Positions 22,479-26,560 of a DNA stretch of 26,560 nucleotides are shown here, in pieces. Made by a program: the position numbers and the translations under genes. The DNA comes from Bacillota bacterium. Lineage in GTDB: Bacteria > Bacillota > Clostridia > Lachnospirales > Lachnospiraceae. The notes beneath the pieces were generated by a model. The model was not told the DNA's origin, ran no database searches, and worked only from the letters and a program-made list of their open reading frames with translations. The stretch's first letter is position 1. Each line of letters opens with the position of its first letter. Location of the stretch: NCBI GenBank assembly GCA_023411225.1, contig JAEYPA010000151.1, positions 1 through 26,560 on the forward strand, read 5' to 3'.

Positions 22479-23414
22479 ATGATAAAGAAAGAAAATACCG
22501 CAAAACGCACACGGCTTGATCGGAAATTTGATAAAATCAGGAATGCAGAAGAATCTGGGAAACTGAAACATAGAAAACTAAACCGTACACTCAGAAAATT
22601 ATTGAATAATCGCCTGGCAATAGCCGGAATTATAATTTTTTCAATTATTCTATTGGCATGTGTGTTTGGGCCATTCTTATGTAAATACAAACCAAATGAT
22701 CCAGATTTGAGAAATATGACACAGTCACCTTCTTTAGAACACTGGTTTGGAACAGATAAACTTGGAAGAGATGTATTTACGAGAACCCTGTACGGAGGAA
22801 GAATGTCGATACTGATAGGTTTGGGATCGGCTTTAGGAGCAGCATTTATTGGAGTGCTCCTTGGCTGCTATGGGGGATATAAAGGAGGCAAGTTTGATAA
22901 GATAGTACTTCGCCTCTCAGAGGTTTTCATGTCCTTCCCGCAGTTGATTCTTGTTATTATGCTGGGATCCATCTTTGGAAGGAGCCTACTTAATCTGATT
23001 ATTATTTTTATTCTTACCGGCTGGGGAGGCGTCTATAGGCAAGCAAGAGCTAAGATGCTTTCCATTAGGGAAGAAGAATACATACAGGCTATGCGTGCTT
23101 TTGGACTGTCTGATATTATTGTGGCTTATAAGCATATGCTTCCCAATGCAATAGGACCTATTGTGGTTAATTTAACACTGTCAACAGCCATGTTCATCTT
23201 GGACGAAGCGGCAATGAGCTTTCTTGGACTTGGTGTTCCACCAGAGATACCTACCTGGGGAAATATCCTCAATGCGGCTCAGGACCTTTTTGTAATGCAG
23301 AATTACTGGTGGTTATGGCTTCCTGTAGGCATAGTAGTTTCACTGTTTGTAATTAGTGTCAATTCCATTGGAGATGGTATTCGTGACACCACAGATCCTG
23401 CGCAACAGGGATAA
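22479..23414 (+). CDS. ABC transporter permease, DppC/OppC type
   Basis: 311 residues. A charged cytoplasmic N-terminus (about 45 residues) precedes the first helix. Visible: HWFGTDKLGRDVFTR, the hallmark of DppC/OppC, the EAA loop EEYIQAMRAFGLSD, and EAAMSFLGLGVPPE. ATG 22479, four bases after AGGAGGGA, is chosen over an in-frame GTG at 22452 that lies inside the previous gene. The gap to the previous stop is 10 bp, so the two permeases are cotranscribed. Confidence 0.94.
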   Translation: MIKKENTAKRTRLDRKFDKIRNAEESGKLKHRKLNRTLRKLLNNRLAIAGIIIFSIILLACVFGPFLCKYKPNDPDLRNMTQSPSLEHWFGTDKLGRDVFTRTLYGGRMSILIGLGSALGAAFIGVLLGCYGGYKGGKFDKIVLRLSEVFMSFPQLILVIMLGSIFGRSLLNLIIIFILTGWGGVYRQARAKMLSIREEEYIQAMRAFGLSDIIVAYKHMLPNAIGPIVVNLTLSTAMFILDEAAMSFLGLGVPPEIPTWGNILNAAQDLFVMQNYWWLWLPVGIVVSLFVISVNSIGDGIRDTTDPAQQG

Positions 23415-23425
23415 GGAGGAAGAGG

Positions 23426-24445
23426 ATGAAACAGGATGCAGTAGTAACGGTGGAAAATCTTCACACCTATTTTTATTCGGATAAAAGATGTAATAAAGTA
23501 TTAAATGGTGTTTCCTTTAACCTTTATAAAGGAAAAACCCTTTGTATTGTTGGAGAATCCGGTTGTGGAAAAAGTGTTACCGCAGCCTCTATCATGCAGC
23601 TATTACCCAAGTTATCCCGAATTGAAGAGGGAAGTATTACCTATCATAATGAGGGAACGGATATTAGAATAGATAAACTTCCAAGAAATGGGAAAATGAT
23701 GAGAAGTCTTAGAGGAAAAGATTTTGCCATGATATTCCAAGACCCTATGACATCCCTAAACCCGGTATATACCATTGGATATCAGATTGGGGAAAACATG
23801 AAGTATCATACAAATAAAAATAAGGCAGAGCGTAGGGAAGAAACATTAAAACTGCTTACGCAAATGGGAATCTCAACACCGGAAAAGAGAATAGATCAGT
23901 ATCCACATGAGTTTTCCGGAGGTATGAGACAGAGGGCCATGATAGCCATGGCAATGAGCTGTCAGCCTAAAGTACTTATAGCAGATGAACCCACTACAGC
24001 ATTGGACGTTACTATTCAGGCTCAGATTTTTGAACTGATGAATAAACTTAAGGCAGAGAATGATACTGCTATTATGCTGATTACCCATGATATGGGTGTG
24101 GTAAGTGAACTGGCAGATTATGTGGCAGTCATGTACATGGGAAGCATTGTAGAAAGTGGTACAGCCCTAGAGGTATTAACTAATCCAAAACATCCTTATA
24201 CGAAGGCACTTTTAAAATCCATTCCGGTTTTACATAAGGGGAAAAATCAGAATCTGGAGCCAATCAAAGGGTCTACTCCAGATCCATATGACAGACCAGC
24301 AGGATGTCAGTTTGCACCTAGATGTGACTTCTGCGGAAAACGGTGTGAGACCGAAATGCCGGATGAATTTGTTTTGGAAGGTTCCCATAAAGTACGTTGT
24401 GCTCATGCAAAACAGGCCATGAAAGGAGAAACGCAGAATGGATAA
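23426..24445 (+). CDS. ABC transporter ATP-binding protein, DppD/OppD type
   Basis: 339 residues. Walker A GESGCGKS (43-50), Q-loop FQDPMTSLNP, signature FSGGMRQRA, Walker B VLIADEPTTALD, H-loop ITHDMG. The C-terminal oligopeptide extension has GCQFAPRC..FCGKRC; clusters of this kind hold an iron-sulfur centre in some OppD proteins. AAGGAGG precedes the start. It works as a heterodimer with the next ATPase and overlaps it by 8 bp. Confidence 0.95.
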   Translation: MKQDAVVTVENLHTYFYSDKRCNKVLNGVSFNLYKGKTLCIVGESGCGKSVTAASIMQLLPKLSRIEEGSITYHNEGTDIRIDKLPRNGKMMRSLRGKDFAMIFQDPMTSLNPVYTIGYQIGENMKYHTNKNKAERREETLKLLTQMGISTPEKRIDQYPHEFSGGMRQRAMIAMAMSCQPKVLIADEPTTALDVTIQAQIFELMNKLKAENDTAIMLITHDMGVVSELADYVAVMYMGSIVESGTALEVLTNPKHPYTKALLKSIPVLHKGKNQNLEPIKGSTPDPYDRPAGCQFAPRCDFCGKRCETEMPDEFVLEGSHKVRCAHAKQAMKGETQNG

Positions 24446-25451
24446 TAAGAAAGAGGTTCTTTTACAGCTGCGAGGAGTAAAAACATTTTTTCCGGTCCGT
24501 GGCGGATTTTTTAATAAAGTACAGGATTATGTACAGGCAGTAAATGATATTAATTTGGACTTATATAGAGGGGAAACCCTAGGTCTTGTTGGGGAATCCG
24601 GCTGTGGTAAAACAACCCTTGGTAAATCCATTATCCAGCTGGTAAAAGCAACCGATGGAAGTATGATTTATGATTTTGGGGAAGAATGCGGTGGAAAAAA
24701 GGATTTGAGAAAGCTGACAAAAAGTGAGGAGCAGATGATGCACAAAAAAATCCAGATTGTATTTCAGGATCCTTATTCCTCATTGAACCCAACCTTTACT
24801 ATATTTCAGTCTTTGGCAGATCCTCTGCGTCATTTTGGAATAAAAGACCGTGGGGAGCAGGAAAGAATCATTGGAGATATTCTGGAAGCAGTTAATATGC
24901 GTAGAGAATATATGAACCGTTATCCTCATGAGTTTTCAGGAGGACAAAGACAGAGAATAGGAATTGCCAGAGCCCTGTGCGTGAATCCGGAAATGGTAGT
25001 TTGTGATGAGGCTGTATCCGCATTGGATGTATCCATTCAGGCACAGGTGTTGAATCTATTAATGCAACTCAAACAGGAGAGAAACCTGACATATATTTTC
25101 ATCACTCATAATCTAAGTGTTGTGGAGTATATTTCTGACAGAATTGCAGTAATGTATTTGGGAAAAATAGTGGAGCTGTCTGAAACAGATCAGATATTTG
25201 AAAACACCATGCACCCTTATACAGAGGCTTTGCTATCGGCCATTCCTATTTTGGATCCAGAGCATAAGAACAGCAGGATTGTGTTAGAAGGAGATGTTCC
25301 CAATCCGGTACATCCTCCTGCAGGCTGTCATTTTCATCCAAGATGCAGACACTGCATGGATATCTGCAAGACAAAGGCTCCAGAGTTGAAAAAATATATG
25401 AAAGATGGAGTAGAACATTTCTGTGCATGTCATTTGTACGAAGGAGAATAG
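24438..25451 (+). CDS. ABC transporter ATP-binding protein, DppF/OppF type
   Basis: 337 residues. Walker A GESGCGKT (about 53-60), Q-loop FQDPYSSLNP, signature FSGGQRQRIG, Walker B VVCDEAVSALD, H-loop ITHNLS. The C-terminus has GCHFHPRCRHC..IC, as in DppF/OppF. An Asp-Glu-Ala replaces the common Asp-Glu-Pro after the Walker B Glu, as is usual in this subunit. It completes the five-gene importer; the following flavoprotein starts 2 nt after its stop. Confidence 0.95.
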   Translation: MDNKKEVLLQLRGVKTFFPVRGGFFNKVQDYVQAVNDINLDLYRGETLGLVGESGCGKTTLGKSIIQLVKATDGSMIYDFGEECGGKKDLRKLTKSEEQMMHKKIQIVFQDPYSSLNPTFTIFQSLADPLRHFGIKDRGEQERIIGDILEAVNMRREYMNRYPHEFSGGQRQRIGIARALCVNPEMVVCDEAVSALDVSIQAQVLNLLMQLKQERNLTYIFITHNLSVVEYISDRIAVMYLGKIVELSETDQIFENTMHPYTEALLSAIPILDPEHKNSRIVLEGDVPNPVHPPAGCHFHPRCRHCMDICKTKAPELKKYMKDGVEHFCACHLYEGE

Positions 25452-25452
25452 A

Positions 25453-26560
25453 ATGAAACTATATAAAGAGGAAGAATATGATGTACTCGTAGTTGGTTTT
25501 GGACTTGCCGGAATAACCGCCGCTATTGCAGCAGCAGAAGAAGGAAGCAGGGTATGTCTGGTGGGTGGATCGGTACTTTTCTCAGGTTCCTCATTTTATT
25601 CGGGCACATGGGGACTTGGGCTAATCGAGCCAGAGTCTGACAAAGACAAAGATGATTTGGAGGAAACCATCTGTAGAGTAGGACAAGGGATGATTGACAG
25701 AGAGCTGGTGAAAACCTTCGTTGATCATATTCCAGTTGCAATAAACGATCTGTCCCAAAAGGGAGTAAAACTTAGAGAACCAGGGAGGGAAGGGGAGAGA
25801 GAGTATATTCCCTGTTTTGACCATAAGCACAGAAAATGGCATGGCTTAGAGAAACAAAGTTTGAAAGAAACCTATCAAAAACTGTTTAAAAACCTTTCGG
25901 TTAAAGTCTATGAAAGACATAAAATTGTTGATTTGATAAAAAAGGAACGCAGAGTATGCGGAGCAGTCTTTCGTACACCTGAAGGGGCACGATATCTGGG
26001 CTGTAAAACTTTGATCTTAGCAACTGGGGGATATGCTGGCCTTTATAAACACCATCTCAGTTGCTCTGATACGGCAGGAATAGGGCAGGCTTTGGCTTTA
26101 GAGGCAGGCTGTCGCCTAGTCAACATGGAGTTCATGCAGATGATGCCTGGTTTTTTATCCCCAACCTATCAGATGGTATTTAACGAGAGAACATTTCGTT
26201 TCGCTAAGATATATTCTGCCAAGAATGAAAGATTATTTACCGACAAAGAAGGAGAAGAACTCCTGGACCTAAGAAGCACTTACGGTCCCTTTACTTCAGA
26301 ACTTGCTTCCAGAAAAATTGACTTTGAGATATTTGACCACTATAGACAGACTGGAGAGGGAATTCGAGTTGTTTACAATCAGGATATGCTTGTGTCTATG
26401 CCGGAATTTGTACAGACTTATTTTGACTGGTTAAAAAAGGCCACTCATCTGACCATAAAGGATCCTATCCGGGTCGGGATGTTTGCCCATGCGGCAAACG
26501 GAGGGATTTATATTCATAAAAATGGTGAAACAGACGTCTTAGGTCTGTATGCCTGTGGTG
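25453..26560 (+). CDS. FAD-dependent oxidoreductase, fumarate reductase/aspartate oxidase-like (runs off the right edge)
   Basis: At least 369 residues without a stop from ATG 25453, preceded by AAGGAG (25441-25446). The Rossmann motif VVGFGLAGITAAIAAAEEG (about 13-31) binds the FAD ADP part; LILATGGYAG (about 184-193) is the second nucleotide-contacting motif; MFAHAANGGIYI and DVLGLYACG match the 3' part of FAD_binding_2 proteins. No signal peptide, so cytoplasmic. Tight spacing to the importer suggests it acts on the imported compound or a breakdown product. Candidates are an L-aspartate oxidase-like or succinate/fumarate-type enzyme; the substrate-binding part is too divergent to choose. 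The C-terminus lies beyond the window. Confidence 0.82.
   Translation, partial: MKLYKEEEYDVLVVGFGLAGITAAIAAAEEGSRVCLVGGSVLFSGSSFYSGTWGLGLIEPESDKDKDDLEETICRVGQGMIDRELVKTFVDHIPVAINDLSQKGVKLREPGREGEREYIPCFDHKHRKWHGLEKQSLKETYQKLFKNLSVKVYERHKIVDLIKKERRVCGAVFRTPEGARYLGCKTLILATGGYAGLYKHHLSCSDTAGIGQALALEAGCRLVNMEFMQMMPGFLSPTYQMVFNERTFRFAKIYSAKNERLFTDKEGEELLDLRSTYGPFTSELASRKIDFEIFDHYRQTGEGIRVVYNQDMLVSMPEFVQTYFDWLKKATHLTIKDPIRVGMFAHAANGGIYIHKNGETDVLGLYACG

Overview
The window is low-GC DNA from a Gram-positive anaerobe of the Clostridia, most likely the Lachnospiraceae (clostridial cluster XIVa). The evidence is AGGAGG-type ribosome binding sites, U-tailed hairpin terminators after most units, a split transketolase, a glutamine synthetase gene followed by an ANTAR regulator, and the style of the proteins. 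No rRNA, tRNA, CRISPR array, intact insertion sequence or phage gene was seen.

Layout. 1-328 (minus): start of upp (uracil salvage). 646-1677: an orphan PAS sensor. 2107-2592: a two-helix membrane protein of unknown role. 2717-4003: an M18 aminopeptidase. 4193-5958: transketolase as two overlapping genes. 6100-6879: a membrane-anchored polysaccharide deacetylase. 6965-7664: the decayed remains of what looks like a VTC-domain/CotH-type locus. 7689-11430: a nitrogen and cell-wall precursor unit, with a structured leader, a glutamine synthetase-like gene with altered active-site residues, an ANTAR regulator, dapF and an LRAT-fold protein. 11542-13374: a metal-handling pair, an HMA/DsbD-like/cupredoxin fusion followed by a DUF2318-type lipoprotein. 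13620-13778: a 52-residue acidic protein. 13833-16127: an accessory-looking island with a long gene-poor stretch, a protein with a PPC-like beta-sandwich, and a folded relic that resembles the 3' end of an IS200/IS605-type element.

16128-26560: amino-sugar and peptide/oligosaccharide metabolism. nagB-nagA run leftward and an RpiR-family regulator runs rightward from a shared region of about 500 bp with repeats that could be operators. Rightward follows a complete family-5 ABC importer (lipoprotein, two permeases, two ATPases) and the start of an FAD-dependent oxidoreductase. The neighbourhood suggests uptake and catabolism of an amino-sugar- or peptide-containing substrate under sugar-phosphate control. 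This is inference from gene order.

The strongest unusual signal is the glnA/ANTAR unit. Its GS-like protein has Ala, Ala and Leu where canonical type I enzymes have a Ser, a metal-binding Glu and a phosphate-binding Arg. Its leader places a terminator-like hairpin a few bases after a good promoter. The ANTAR protein has a receiver domain with no evident phosphoacceptor aspartate.
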